Source: JBGSYJ01 sp041748075 (GTDB taxonomy: Bacteria > Acidobacteriota > Thermoanaerobaculia > Gp7-AA8). From it: a DNA stretch of 37,253 bases. The translations under genes and the position numbers were made by a program. Of the stretch, positions 7,045 through 13,929 are shown in pieces (positions within the stretch are counted from its first letter, which is position 1; each line of letters opens with the position of its first letter). The stretch spans positions 1-37,253 of the forward strand of contig JBGTDX010000060.1 of NCBI GenBank assembly GCA_041748075.1. Reading direction: 5' to 3'. Under the pieces are notes generated by a model that saw nothing but the letters and a program-made list of their open reading frames with translations, searched no databases and was not told the origin of the DNA.

Positions 7045-7856
7045 TGAAAGGCGTCGTGCTCAAGAGCCGCGAGGAAATCGCGGTCATGGAATCAGCCAAT
7101 CGCATCGTGCTCGATATTCTCGAGATGCTGCGTGAAAAGGCGGTTCCGGGAGCGACGACTGCACAACTGAACGCCGTAGCCGAAGAAGAGCTGTCCCGCC
7201 GTGGTGCGAAGTCTCCGTTCAAGGGGTATGCACCGATGGGGCTTCCGCCGTATCCGGGGGTCGTCTGCACGTCGGTCAATGACGTGATCGTTCACGGCAT
7301 TCCGAACAGGGAGCGCCTGAAGGATGGCGACATCGTCGGGATCGACTTCGGATCGGTGCTCGAGGGGTTCGTCGGCGACGGAGCGGTGACGTTCGGAATC
7401 GGTAAGGTCACACCGGAAGCGGCGAAGCTGATGCAGGTGACGAAAGAATGCCTCGATCTCGCGATCGAGGAGATGCGGCCGGGCAAATACCTGGGCGACA
7501 TCGGAGCGGCGGTGCAGGAGCACGCGGAGTCGCGCGGGTTCCACGTCATCCGCAACTTCGTCGGACATGGAATCGGACGCCGCATGCACGAGGAGCCGCA
7601 GGTTTACAACTACGGGACGCGGGGACGCGGGCTCGAATTGAAGGAAGGAATGGTTCTGGCGGTCGAGCCAATGGTCTGCGAAATCGGGCCGAAGCTGGCG
7701 GCGAGGATCGAGAAGGCAGGGAGCAACGGCACGGTGCAGGACGTCCGGACGGATCGGGACGGCTGGACCGCAAGAACGCTGGACGGAACGCTTGCAGCGC
7801 ATTTCGAGCACTCGATTGCGATCACGGCGGACGGTCCGAAGGTGCTCGGGCGTTGA
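7044..7856 (+). CDS. map: Methionine aminopeptidase, type I
   Basis: MetAP removes the initiator methionine from nascent proteins. The five metal ligands are visible: Asp101, Asp112, His175 (in NFVGHGIGR), Glu208 (VEPM) and Glu255 (FEHS), plus the substrate-contacting His84 (VHGIP). At 270 residues it is about 20 longer than usual, with an insert around residues 214-240 (PKLAARIEKAGSNGTVQD) between the last two ligands. The ATG overlaps the adk stop. The stop at 7854 is followed almost at once by a long GAGTTCT heptamer region before infA. Confidence 0.96.
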   Translation: MKGVVLKSREEIAVMESANRIVLDILEMLREKAVPGATTAQLNAVAEEELSRRGAKSPFKGYAPMGLPPYPGVVCTSVNDVIVHGIPNRERLKDGDIVGIDFGSVLEGFVGDGAVTFGIGKVTPEAAKLMQVTKECLDLAIEEMRPGKYLGDIGAAVQEHAESRGFHVIRNFVGHGIGRRMHEEPQVYNYGTRGRGLELKEGMVLAVEPMVCEIGPKLAARIEKAGSNGTVQDVRTDRDGWTARTLDGTLAAHFEHSIAITADGPKVLGR

Positions 7857-7860
7857 AGCA

Positions 7861-8113
7861 GTTCTGAGTTCTGAGTTCTGAGTTGTGTGTGGAAACGGGG
7901 CGGGGAGTTGTGAGTTGTGAGTTCTGAGTTGTGAGGGGCACGGGGTCGAGGAGTTGTGAGTTGTGGGTTCTGAGTTGTGAGGGGCACCGGATGCCACTCA
8001 GAGCGCAGAAGTCAGAGCTCAGAACCGGGCGGGTGTGGGGATGTGAGTTGAGGGTTGCAAAGTTGAGAGGCGGAGGCTTCCAACTCAGAACTCAGAACTC
8101 AGAACTCACAACT
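7861..8113. repeat. GAGTTST heptamer multi-arm repeat (map-infA)
   Basis: Three left-type blocks of GAGTTCT/GAGTTGT units (about 7861-7886, 7907-7937 and 7953-7983) are followed by a right-type block of AACTCAG/AACTCAC units (8081-8113). Between them lie degenerate copies of both senses (for example CACTCAGAGCGCAGAAGTCAGAGCTCAGAACCGGGCGGG). The left blocks are separated by G-rich spacers such as GGGGCGGGGAGTTG. This fills nearly all of the 286-bp gap, which otherwise holds only the infA ribosome binding site. Confidence 0.92.
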
Positions 8114-8142
8114 GGTCGGGCGGGCGGATAAGTGGAGAGAAA

Positions 8143-8361
8143 TTGTCGAAAGAAGATGCAATAGAAGTAACAGCAACGGTCCTGGAGACTCTGCCGAACG
8201 CGATGTTCCAGGTCGAGCTCGAGAACAAACACAAAGTGCTGGCGCACATTTCTGGAAAGATGCGCAAGCATTTCATCCGCATTCTGCCGGGCGATAAGGT
8301 GCTGGTGGAGCTCTCGCCGTACGATCTGACCCGGGGCCGGATCATTTACAGATACAAGTAA
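8143..8361 (+). CDS. infA: Translation initiation factor IF-1
   Basis: The 72-residue IF-1 is a single S1/OB fold (FQVELENKHKVLAHISGKMRKHFIRILPGDKV, then ELSPYDLTRGRIIYRYK). It binds the 30S A site during initiation. The start is TTG 8143 with GTGGAGAGAAA upstream. It sits between map and rpmJ, the usual context in many phyla. Both flanks are occupied by GAGTTST heptamer arrays. Confidence 0.97.
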   Translation: MSKEDAIEVTATVLETLPNAMFQVELENKHKVLAHISGKMRKHFIRILPGDKVLVELSPYDLTRGRIIYRYK

Positions 8362-8365
8362 GAAA

Positions 8366-8396
8366 GTTCTGAGTTGTGAGTTCTGAGTTATGAGTG
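8366..8396. repeat. GAGTTST single-arm heptamer array (infA-rpmJ)
   Basis: Four units (AGTTCTGAGTTGTGAGTTCT, then GAGTTATGAG) begin 5 bases after the infA stop and have no matching right arm before rpmJ. TGA recurs every 7 bases, covering all frames. Confidence 0.88.
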
Positions 8397-8427
8397 GAAC
8401 GAGCGACTCGACAGAAAAGAGAAGACC

Positions 8428-8541
8428 ATGAAAGTTCGTTCGTCAGTCAAAAAGATCTGTGTGAAGTGCAAGATCGTGCGGCGCCAGGGAGTCATTCGCA
8501 TTCTTTGCGAAATCCCGAAGCACAAGCAGAGACAGGGATAA
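8428..8541 (+). CDS. rpmJ: 50S ribosomal protein L36, zinc form (bL36)
   Basis: This 37-codon gene encodes the zinc-ribbon form of bL36. Cys11, Cys14, Cys27 and His32 provide the C-C-C-H zinc site; the start MKVRSSVKKICVKCKIVRR and the end PKHKQRQG are characteristic. ATG 8428 is preceded by AAAAGAGAAGACC. It is flanked on both sides by heptamer arrays and lies in the standard position between infA and rpsM. Confidence 0.97.
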   Translation: MKVRSSVKKICVKCKIVRRQGVIRILCEIPKHKQRQG

Positions 8542-8547
8542 GAAGCA

Positions 8548-8627
8548 GTTGTGAGTTGTGAGTTGTGAGTTGTGAGTTCAGTTGGGCCCGGTCCCACTCA
8601 GAACTCAGAACTCAGAACTCAGAACTC
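8548..8627. repeat. GAGTTGT heptamer inverted repeat (rpmJ-rpsM)
   Basis: The left arm (8548-8580) is four clean GTGAGTT units. The right arm (8595-8627) is four AACTCAG units. The 14-bp centre is GTTGGGCCCGGTCC. This is the most compact and regular two-armed example; the arms differ only by C/G-to-T/A choices, so the RNA stem would contain some mismatches at the variable base. Confidence 0.95.
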
Positions 8628-8659
8628 GGTAAAAACAGGCAGTACGGAGAACTTACAAA

Positions 8660-9043
8660 ATGGCACGAATCGCAGGAATCGACCTTCCACTGAACAAGCG
8701 CTCGGAGATCGGCCTCACGTACATCTACGGGATCGGGCGTCCGCGCGCCACACGGATCTGCGTCGAGGCCGGTGTCGACCCTAACAAGCGGATCAAGGAT
8801 CTGGAAGAAGACGAGGTCCGGAAAATCCGCGAGATCATCACCGAAGAGGGCAAGGTCGAGGGTGATCTCCGCCGGGACATCGGCATGGACATCAAGCGGT
8901 TGATGGAGATCAACTGCTACAGGGGCATGCGCCATCGCCGCGGCCTTCCAACCCGCGGCCAGCGGACACACACCAATGCCCGCACTCGTAAAGGTCCCCG
9001 CAAGACATCCATCGCCGGCAAGAAGAAGCCGGGTAAGAAGTAA
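8660..9043 (+). CDS. rpsM: 30S ribosomal protein S13 (uS13)
   Basis: The 127-residue uS13 contacts the P-site tRNA and bridges to the large subunit. The start MARIAGIDLPLNKR and the C-terminal signature CYRGMRHRRGLPTRGQRT followed by a lysine-rich tail (KKKPGKK) are canonical. ACGGAGAAC lies upstream of ATG 8660. It opens the alpha-operon order rpsM-rpsK-rpsD-rpoA-rplQ. Confidence 0.97.
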   Translation: MARIAGIDLPLNKRSEIGLTYIYGIGRPRATRICVEAGVDPNKRIKDLEEDEVRKIREIITEEGKVEGDLRRDIGMDIKRLMEINCYRGMRHRRGLPTRGQRTHTNARTRKGPRKTSIAGKKKPGKK

Positions 9044-9075
9044 TCGAGCAGTAACACGAATCGACGAGGAATCGA

Positions 9076-9483
9076 ATGGCGAAACCAAAGGCCGCAGGAG
9101 CCCGCCGGGCGGGAACCAAGAAGAAAGAGCGGAAGAACATTCCGCATGGCGTTGCTGCAATCGCGGCGACGTTCAACAACACGATCGTGTCGATCTCCGA
9201 TCCGATGGGCAACGTGCTGGCCTGGTCCAGCGCTGGCCGCATCGGATTCAAGGGATCGCGCAAGGGAACGCCCTTCGCTGCGCAGGTTGCAGCCCAGAAT
9301 GCGGCTCAGCTCGCGTCCGATCACGGCATCCGCTCGGTCGATGTGAAGGTCAAGGGTCCCGGCGCAGGCCGTGAGTCCGCAATCCGGGCGCTCGCGGCCA
9401 GCGGGCTCGACATCAAGTCGATCAAGGACGTCACTCCGATCCCGCACAACGGCTGCCGGCCACCCAAGCGGCGCCGCGTTTGA
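9076..9483 (+). CDS. rpsK: 30S ribosomal protein S11 (uS11)
   Basis: The 135-residue uS11 lies on the 30S platform. It has the conserved core ATFNNTIVSISDPMGN, SSAGRIGFKGSRKGTPFAAQ and the end DVTPIPHNGCRPPKRRRV. The start is ATG 9076 with CGAGGAATCGA upstream, 32 bases after rpsM. The Asn-Gly in PHNGC is the segment often isomerised to isoaspartate in S11 homologues, which is family knowledge only. Confidence 0.97.
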   Translation: MAKPKAAGARRAGTKKKERKNIPHGVAAIAATFNNTIVSISDPMGNVLAWSSAGRIGFKGSRKGTPFAAQVAAQNAAQLASDHGIRSVDVKVKGPGAGRESAIRALAASGLDIKSIKDVTPIPHNGCRPPKRRRV

Positions 9484-9499
9484 TTCAGTTTACATAGCC

Positions 9500-9518
9500 G
9501 ACGGACATGTCGTCCGTC
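9500..9518 (+). other. Hairpin GACGGAC-ATGTC-GTCCGTC
   Basis: A perfect 7-bp stem with a 5-base loop lies 17 bases after the rpsK stop, before the GGTTGTC array. No U-tract follows, so it is not an intrinsic terminator. It could be a processing or protein-binding structure upstream of rpsD. Confidence 0.6.
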
Positions 9519-9548
9519 CTGATCGCGCGGTAACCAATCCGCCCTACC

Positions 9549-9623
9549 GGTTGTCGGTTGTCGGTTGTCGGTTGTGGGAAGAGCTCATCTCAACCCACAA
9601 CCCACAACTCACAACCCACAACC
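9549..9623. repeat. GGTTGTC heptamer inverted repeat (rpsK-rpsD)
   Basis: The left arm (9549-9578) is four GGTTGTC/GGTTGTG units. The right arm (9591-9623) is CAACCCA/CAACTCA units. The 12-bp centre is AAGAGCTCATCT. Unlike the other arrays, its left-arm units carry no stop codon. The outer flanks GGTAACC and GGTGACC are related, adding a further partial symmetry. Confidence 0.92.
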
Positions 9624-9627
9624 TACG

Positions 9628-9649
9628 GTGACCGGTAGCTTCCGGTCAC
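9628..9649 (+). other. Hairpin GTGACCGG-TAGCTT-CCGGTCAC before rpsD
   Basis: A perfect 8-bp stem with a 6-base loop ends 21 bases upstream of the rpsD start. S4, the rpsD product, is a known RNA-binding autoregulator in E. coli and Bacillus, so a leader structure here is a plausible candidate, but nothing in the sequence proves binding. Confidence 0.55.
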
Positions 9650-9670
9650 TCAGAGAAACGAGGAGACATA

Positions 9671-10297
9671 GTGGCACGTTACTCAGACCCCGTATGCCGG
9701 CTTTGCCGGAGAGAAGGGATGAAGCTGTTCCTCAAAGGGGACCGCTGCTTCAAAGACAAGTGCTCCATTGAGCGCCGCAATTACGCGCCGGGACAGCATG
9801 GCCGGCGTCGCTCGAAAGTGCTCGGTTACGGTCTGCAGTTGCGCGAGAAGCAGAAGGTCAAGCGCATCTACGGCGTCCTCGAGCGTCAGTTCCGTCTCTA
9901 TTTCAAGGAAGCGGCGAGACGTCCGGGAATCACGGGCGAGAACCTTCTCCGCCAGCTCGAGTCCAGGCTCGACAACATCGTTTATTCACTCGGGTTCGCT
10001 GCCTCGCGGCCGCAGGCCCGCCAGCTGGTCCGCCACGGACACATTGAAGTCAATGGCAGAAAGCTCAACATTCCGTCGTACCAGGTTCGCAAAGGTGACG
10101 CGATTCAGGTCCGGGAAAAGAGCCGCAAAAACGAGCAGATCCGTCAGGCGGTCGAGACCGCCGCTGGCCGTGGCGTGCCGTCATGGCTTCAGCTGAACGC
10201 GGAAGAGTTCCGTGGATCGGTCGTCGACATTCCGAAACGCGACGAGATCAGGCTGCCAATTCAGGAACAGCTCATTGTCGAACTTTACTCGAAGTAA
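9671..10297 (+). CDS. rpsD: 30S ribosomal protein S4, zinc form (uS4)
   Basis: The 208-residue uS4 initiates 16S rRNA assembly. The N-terminal zinc motif is intact (Cys9, Cys12, Cys26, Cys31), and the S4 RNA-binding domain follows (LESRLDNIVYSLGFA, SRPQARQLVRHGHIEVNG at about residues 100-140). It starts at GTG 9671 with GAGGAGACATA upstream. Placement just before rpoA is the ancestral alpha-operon order. Two short perfect hairpins and a heptamer repeat occupy the 187-bp leader. Confidence 0.97.
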   Translation: MARYSDPVCRLCRREGMKLFLKGDRCFKDKCSIERRNYAPGQHGRRRSKVLGYGLQLREKQKVKRIYGVLERQFRLYFKEAARRPGITGENLLRQLESRLDNIVYSLGFAASRPQARQLVRHGHIEVNGRKLNIPSYQVRKGDAIQVREKSRKNEQIRQAVETAAGRGVPSWLQLNAEEFRGSVVDIPKRDEIRLPIQEQLIVELYSK

Positions 10298-10318
10298 CGC
10301 TCGTTAGGAGGCCGTTGA

Positions 10319-11305
10319 ATGTTGTCAGATTTCCAGAAACCGAAGAAGCTCGATTACGATACCGAGACTCTTACTCCGAACTACGGGAAGTTCATCGCCC
10401 AGCCCTTCGAGCGGGGATTCGGCACGACGATCGGCAATGCCCTTCGCCGCGTTCTGCTCTCGTCGATCGAAGGCGCTGCGGTCACAGCGGTCAAGGTCGA
10501 GGGCGTACTCCATGAGTTCTCCTCCCTCCAGGGCGTGGTCGAAGACATGACCGACGTGGTTCTCAACCTCAAACAGATTCCCTTCAAGCTGCACGGTAAC
10601 GGTCCCAAGACGCTCTATCTCGAGAAGAAGGGCCCTGGAACGGTGACGGCGGCCGACATTGACGAGGATGCCGATGTAGAGATCCTCGATCCGTCGGTCC
10701 ACCTCGCAACGCTGTCGAAAGAGGGATCGCTCAAGCTGGAGATCCGATTGAAGCTCGGCCGCGGCTACATCGTTGCCGACAAGAACGCCGACCCCGATCT
10801 TCCGCTCGGCTACATCCCGGTGGATTCGATCCACTCGCCGGTTCGCCGCGTCAACTATCACGTCGAAGGCGCCCGCGTCGGTCAGGTCACCGACTACGAC
10901 CGGCTCGTCATCGAGACGTGGACCAACGGCGCCGTCAGCCCGCAGGAGTCGCTCAGTCTCGCATCCGACCTGCTCGCCGACCATCTGAAGATCTTCAGCA
11001 CGTTCGAGGCGAAAGTCGAGGACGAAGAGTCGGTGCCTGCCGAGAATGTCGATCCGCGCATGAGCGAGATGCTCGGAAAGCCGATCGAGGAGCTGGACCT
11101 TTCGGTCCGCTCGGCGAACTGCCTGAAGAACGCGAACATCCGGACGCTCGGCGACCTGGTGCAGCGGTCCGAGCGCGAGATGCTCTCGACCAAGAACTTC
11201 GGCCGCAAGTCGCTCGATGAGATCAAAGACGTTCTCCAGAGCCTCGGGTTGTCGTTCGGTATGACGCGTCTGTCCCGCGGCGAGTCGGTCACGTCGAACG
11301 ACTGA
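10319..11305 (+). CDS. rpoA: DNA-directed RNA polymerase subunit alpha
   Basis: The 328-residue alpha subunit dimerises to nucleate RNA polymerase assembly. The N-terminal domain shows GKFIAQPFERGFGTTIGNALRR with the dimer-interface loop and the insert domain (residues 50-175). The C-terminal domain (about 250-318) has the helix-hairpin-helix region LSVRSANCLKNANIRTLGDLV and KNFGRKSLDEIKDVL, which contacts UP elements and activators. GTTAGGAGGCCGTTG gives ATG 10319 a strong ribosome binding site, 21 bases after rpsD. Confidence 0.98.
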   Translation: MLSDFQKPKKLDYDTETLTPNYGKFIAQPFERGFGTTIGNALRRVLLSSIEGAAVTAVKVEGVLHEFSSLQGVVEDMTDVVLNLKQIPFKLHGNGPKTLYLEKKGPGTVTAADIDEDADVEILDPSVHLATLSKEGSLKLEIRLKLGRGYIVADKNADPDLPLGYIPVDSIHSPVRRVNYHVEGARVGQVTDYDRLVIETWTNGAVSPQESLSLASDLLADHLKIFSTFEAKVEDEESVPAENVDPRMSEMLGKPIEELDLSVRSANCLKNANIRTLGDLVQRSEREMLSTKNFGRKSLDEIKDVLQSLGLSFGMTRLSRGESVTSND

Positions 11306-11308
11306 TGT

Positions 11309-11350
11309 CAGGGCGGCCCTCGAGGCCGCCTTACACTCCGGGATGTAAGG
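11309..11350. repeat. GC-rich palindromic element (rpoA-rplQ)
   Basis: Two adjacent dyads lie between rpoA and rplQ: GGCGGCCCTCGAGGCCGCC (nearly perfect around CTCGAG) and TTACA-CTCCGGGA-TGTAA. The pattern resembles dispersed palindromes and is different from the heptamer arrays at other junctions. No U-tract follows. Confidence 0.7.
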
Positions 11351-11368
11351 GAAGAGGGGAAGTAAAAC

Positions 11369-11923
11369 ATGAGACATGGAATGGCACACCGCAAACTGGG
11401 GAGGACTTCGTCGCATCGCAAGGCGATGTTCCGGAACCAGGTCGCGTCGATGATTCAGAGCGAGAGGATCATCACCACACTGATCAAGGCCAAAGAGCTC
11501 CGGCCGATCGTGGAGAAGTTCGTCACACTCGGCAGGACGGACAGCGTGCACGCGCGCCGTCAGGCCGCCGAGTCGATCTCCGACAACTCGCTCGTGCAAA
11601 AGCTCTTCAACGACATCTCGCCGCGCATGGCCGATCGCGAGGGTGGCTACACCCGCATCATCAAGCTCGGACCGCGCCGCGGTGACGGCGCCGAGATGGC
11701 GATCCTGGAGTTCGTCGACTACGGCGGCGGCCCCAGCGCCACGCCGGAGAAGCCCGCAAAGGGCGCCAGGAAGGGTGGCTCGAAAAAGGCCGCCCCCGCT
11801 TCCAAAGCCGGCTCGAAGAAGGCCGTCTCGAAGAACGGCGGCGACGACGAAGAGAAAGCCGCGGAAAAGAAGCCCGCGGAAAAGAAGCCCGCAAAGAAAA
11901 AAAAGAAAGACGAAGAAGAGTAG
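11369..11923 (+). CDS. rplQ: 50S ribosomal protein L17 with long charged tail (bL17)
   Basis: The conserved bL17 core occupies residues 1-120 (MRHGMAHRKLGRTSSHRKAM, then TTLIKAKELRP and GGYTRIIKLGPRRGDGAEMA). It is followed by a 64-residue low-complexity tail rich in Lys, Ala and Glu with AEKKPAEKKPAKKKKKDEEE at the end. E. coli L17 is 127 residues, so the tail is an addition; it may interact with rRNA or be disordered. The last gene of the cluster, it is followed 22 bases later by an intrinsic terminator. Confidence 0.96.
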   Translation: MRHGMAHRKLGRTSSHRKAMFRNQVASMIQSERIITTLIKAKELRPIVEKFVTLGRTDSVHARRQAAESISDNSLVQKLFNDISPRMADREGGYTRIIKLGPRRGDGAEMAILEFVDYGGGPSATPEKPAKGARKGGSKKAAPASKAGSKKAVSKNGGDDEEKAAEKKPAEKKPAKKKKKDEEE

Positions 11924-11945
11924 AACCTTCGAAATGCTTCAACAG

Positions 11946-11975
11946 AAAGCCCGCCAGAACACGGCGGGCTTTTTT
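11946..11975 (+). terminator. Rho-independent terminator of the ribosomal cluster
   Basis: AAAGCCCGCC pairs perfectly with GGCGGGCTTT across a 7-base loop (AGAACAC), followed by a run of six T. It is placed right after rplQ and is the only textbook intrinsic terminator I found in the window. Confidence 0.95.
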
Positions 11976-12141
11976 GTTCTAGAAAAGATCCAGATGGCAG
12001 GACCCTGCGAGGCCCTGCCTATACCGATCGTGACGAGGTACCACACCTGGTCTCTCCCCTTCCCCCGCTGGAACTGCGTCTCAGGCACCGTTCCCCAGTT
12101 GACCGCGGCAGAGGCCCACGCGAGAATATCCGCTCACCATC

Positions 12142-13863
12142 ATGTCGATGCTCGTCAGACTCGCAGTGATCGCGGCAGTGATGCTCACGGCGGCTGCGCC
12201 GCAGGTTGCAGCGGATGATCAGACCCATCTCGCCATGCTTCGCGAGAGCGTGAAGACGTTGGAGCTGGAGCTCGAGCGATCGCGGCGCCTCATTCCACTA
12301 TCCATCGAAGATTACGAAGCGCGCTTCCGCCGGACAGCTGAGCAGCTCGGACTGAGAGAGCTCGAGATCCGCCGGCTCGGGGCCGAGGAATCTGGACTGC
12401 TTGCCCAGCGGGAGCCGCTCGTCCTCGAGGTTCACCACAGGGAGCTTTCAGGCCTTGCATCGTTCTACGACGTCAAGCGGTTCCTCTCGATCATTCCCGC
12501 CTTTCAGGCCTGCCGCATTCAGACGGTTCGGCTTCAGTTGCGGGAGGGCGATACCGTCTTCTTCACGGCCCGGCTCGAGCTTCCTCTCCTTCCAATTGCC
12601 TCGTCCTGGGGTTCAGCTTCCACGGTCGCGCAGGAAATCGACATTCAGAGCGAACGACTCTCCCGGCTGCAGTCGGCCATCGAAGCCATTGAAAGGTTCT
12701 CCAGCCGTCCCAATCCAATGGGACTACTGTCTACTCTCGAGGAAACGCTCGAAGGCCATCCGATCGCACTCACGGACGTGACGCTGGGAGAAGAGTCGTC
12801 ACTCGAAGGCCTTCTGGTTGGCAGCGTCGCGCGTTCGGCGCTCGTCGCCGGGCTGGCCGCCGCAGGATTCGCCGCGAACGAGCCGGTATTCAACCCTCAG
12901 GGCGGGTGCCAGAAGTTTTCCATCAGGGCGCGCACGAATCAGGGCGCATGGAGCGATTCGTCACCGCTCGGGCGGAACTTCGACAGCGGGGCCGCGTCAT
13001 TCTGCGAGGGACTGATGCCGCAGGGGCAGCCTCACAGCATCATCGCGCGCGGCGAACCGCAGGATGCTGACAGGGCTTTTCTGCGACTCCACGATGTCGA
13101 GTTTGCCGACGTTTTCTTCGTGCTTCACGACCTCTTCCTCTGGAACTTCATCGTCGACGAGAACGTGAAAGGGCGCGTGACGCTCGAGGTCTACGAGAGC
13201 GCTTCGATCGATGACCTGCTCGAAGCGATCCGCTCTGCTGTAGTGATCTCGGGGGAGGGTTCATTGCGGCGCGTTTCGAGAACCGCCCTCGAATTGGGCG
13301 TGCCCGTGTCATCGGCCGGCGTATCGACGCAACCGGGGAAGTTCACTTTGACGAAGGCCGACGTTTCGGATGTGCTCTGCATTCTCGGACAGTTCTCCGA
13401 GCGCGAGCTCCGGATCCCGCGCGATCTGAAAGCGCGCGTGAGTGTTTTCGTGGAGGAGACTCCCATCGATCAGATACTCGACGGAGTGATTGCGTCCGCC
13501 GGATTGTCGCCCACGATCGAAGGTACGCGCCTCATGATCAACCGTCCTGGAGAGAAGCCGGAAGCCTCGACGGAGATGGTCGCGTGCGAAGAGCGTGATG
13601 TGGCGCGGCGTTCCATTCTGGACGGAGAGCCGGCGCGTATCGAGGTGCTCGGCGTTGACGATCTCACTCTCGCCGGAGTCTCGACGATTGGCGCCGTCCC
13701 CCTCGCGTGGGTCTACACTCCGTGGCGGACGTTGTTGCCACTCGAGACGGGCCAGCGGCTGGGGAATGCGACAGTCGGCCAAATCGGATCGGATGACGTG
13801 ACTTTTGAGACGGATCGCGGCGCGAAGGTCGAGGCACGCCTTCCCGGCCCTGCCCGCGACTGA
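12142..13863 (+). CDS. Secreted multidomain protein resembling fused PilO-PilN-PilQ(N)-PilP
   Basis: The 573-residue protein has a signal peptide (VRLAVIAAVMLTAAAPQVAA, about residues 5-24). A coiled coil (28-85) leads into a ferredoxin-like segment (91-150, EPLVLEVHHRELSGL and on) like the periplasmic half of PilO. A second coil plus domain (165-263, with IALTDVTL and LLVGSVARS) resembles PilN. Two secretin/STN-like short domains follow (315-385 with FADVFFVLHDLFLWNFIVDE and GRVTLEV; 398-468 with SDVLCILGQF and ARVSVFVEE), as in PilQ. The end (498-568: AWVYTPWRTLLPLETGQRLG, VGQI) resembles the PilP HR domain. No secretin barrel, TonB box or lipobox is present. Domain calls rest on pattern similarity. 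The start could also be ATG 12148. It stands alone after the ribosomal terminator. Confidence 0.7.
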   Translation: MSMLVRLAVIAAVMLTAAAPQVAADDQTHLAMLRESVKTLELELERSRRLIPLSIEDYEARFRRTAEQLGLRELEIRRLGAEESGLLAQREPLVLEVHHRELSGLASFYDVKRFLSIIPAFQACRIQTVRLQLREGDTVFFTARLELPLLPIASSWGSASTVAQEIDIQSERLSRLQSAIEAIERFSSRPNPMGLLSTLEETLEGHPIALTDVTLGEESSLEGLLVGSVARSALVAGLAAAGFAANEPVFNPQGGCQKFSIRARTNQGAWSDSSPLGRNFDSGAASFCEGLMPQGQPHSIIARGEPQDADRAFLRLHDVEFADVFFVLHDLFLWNFIVDENVKGRVTLEVYESASIDDLLEAIRSAVVISGEGSLRRVSRTALELGVPVSSAGVSTQPGKFTLTKADVSDVLCILGQFSERELRIPRDLKARVSVFVEETPIDQILDGVIASAGLSPTIEGTRLMINRPGEKPEASTEMVACEERDVARRSILDGEPARIEVLGVDDLTLAGVSTIGAVPLAWVYTPWRTLLPLETGQRLGNATVGQIGSDDVTFETDRGAKVEARLPGPARD

Positions 13864-13929
13864 TATTCACACCGAAACCGCTCCTCGGTCTTCCCGGATG
13901 GCTTGCGCCCACGCCTCTCTCACAAATCT

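Noticed and set aside
8548..8627. Heptamer arrays as CRISPR
   Set aside because: Units are 7 bp without spacers and are arranged as inverted arms; no cas genes are present.
10325..11599. A 424-residue minus-strand open frame opposite rpoA
   Set aside because: Antisense shadow of rpoA and rplQ; no recognisable domain or ribosome binding site.
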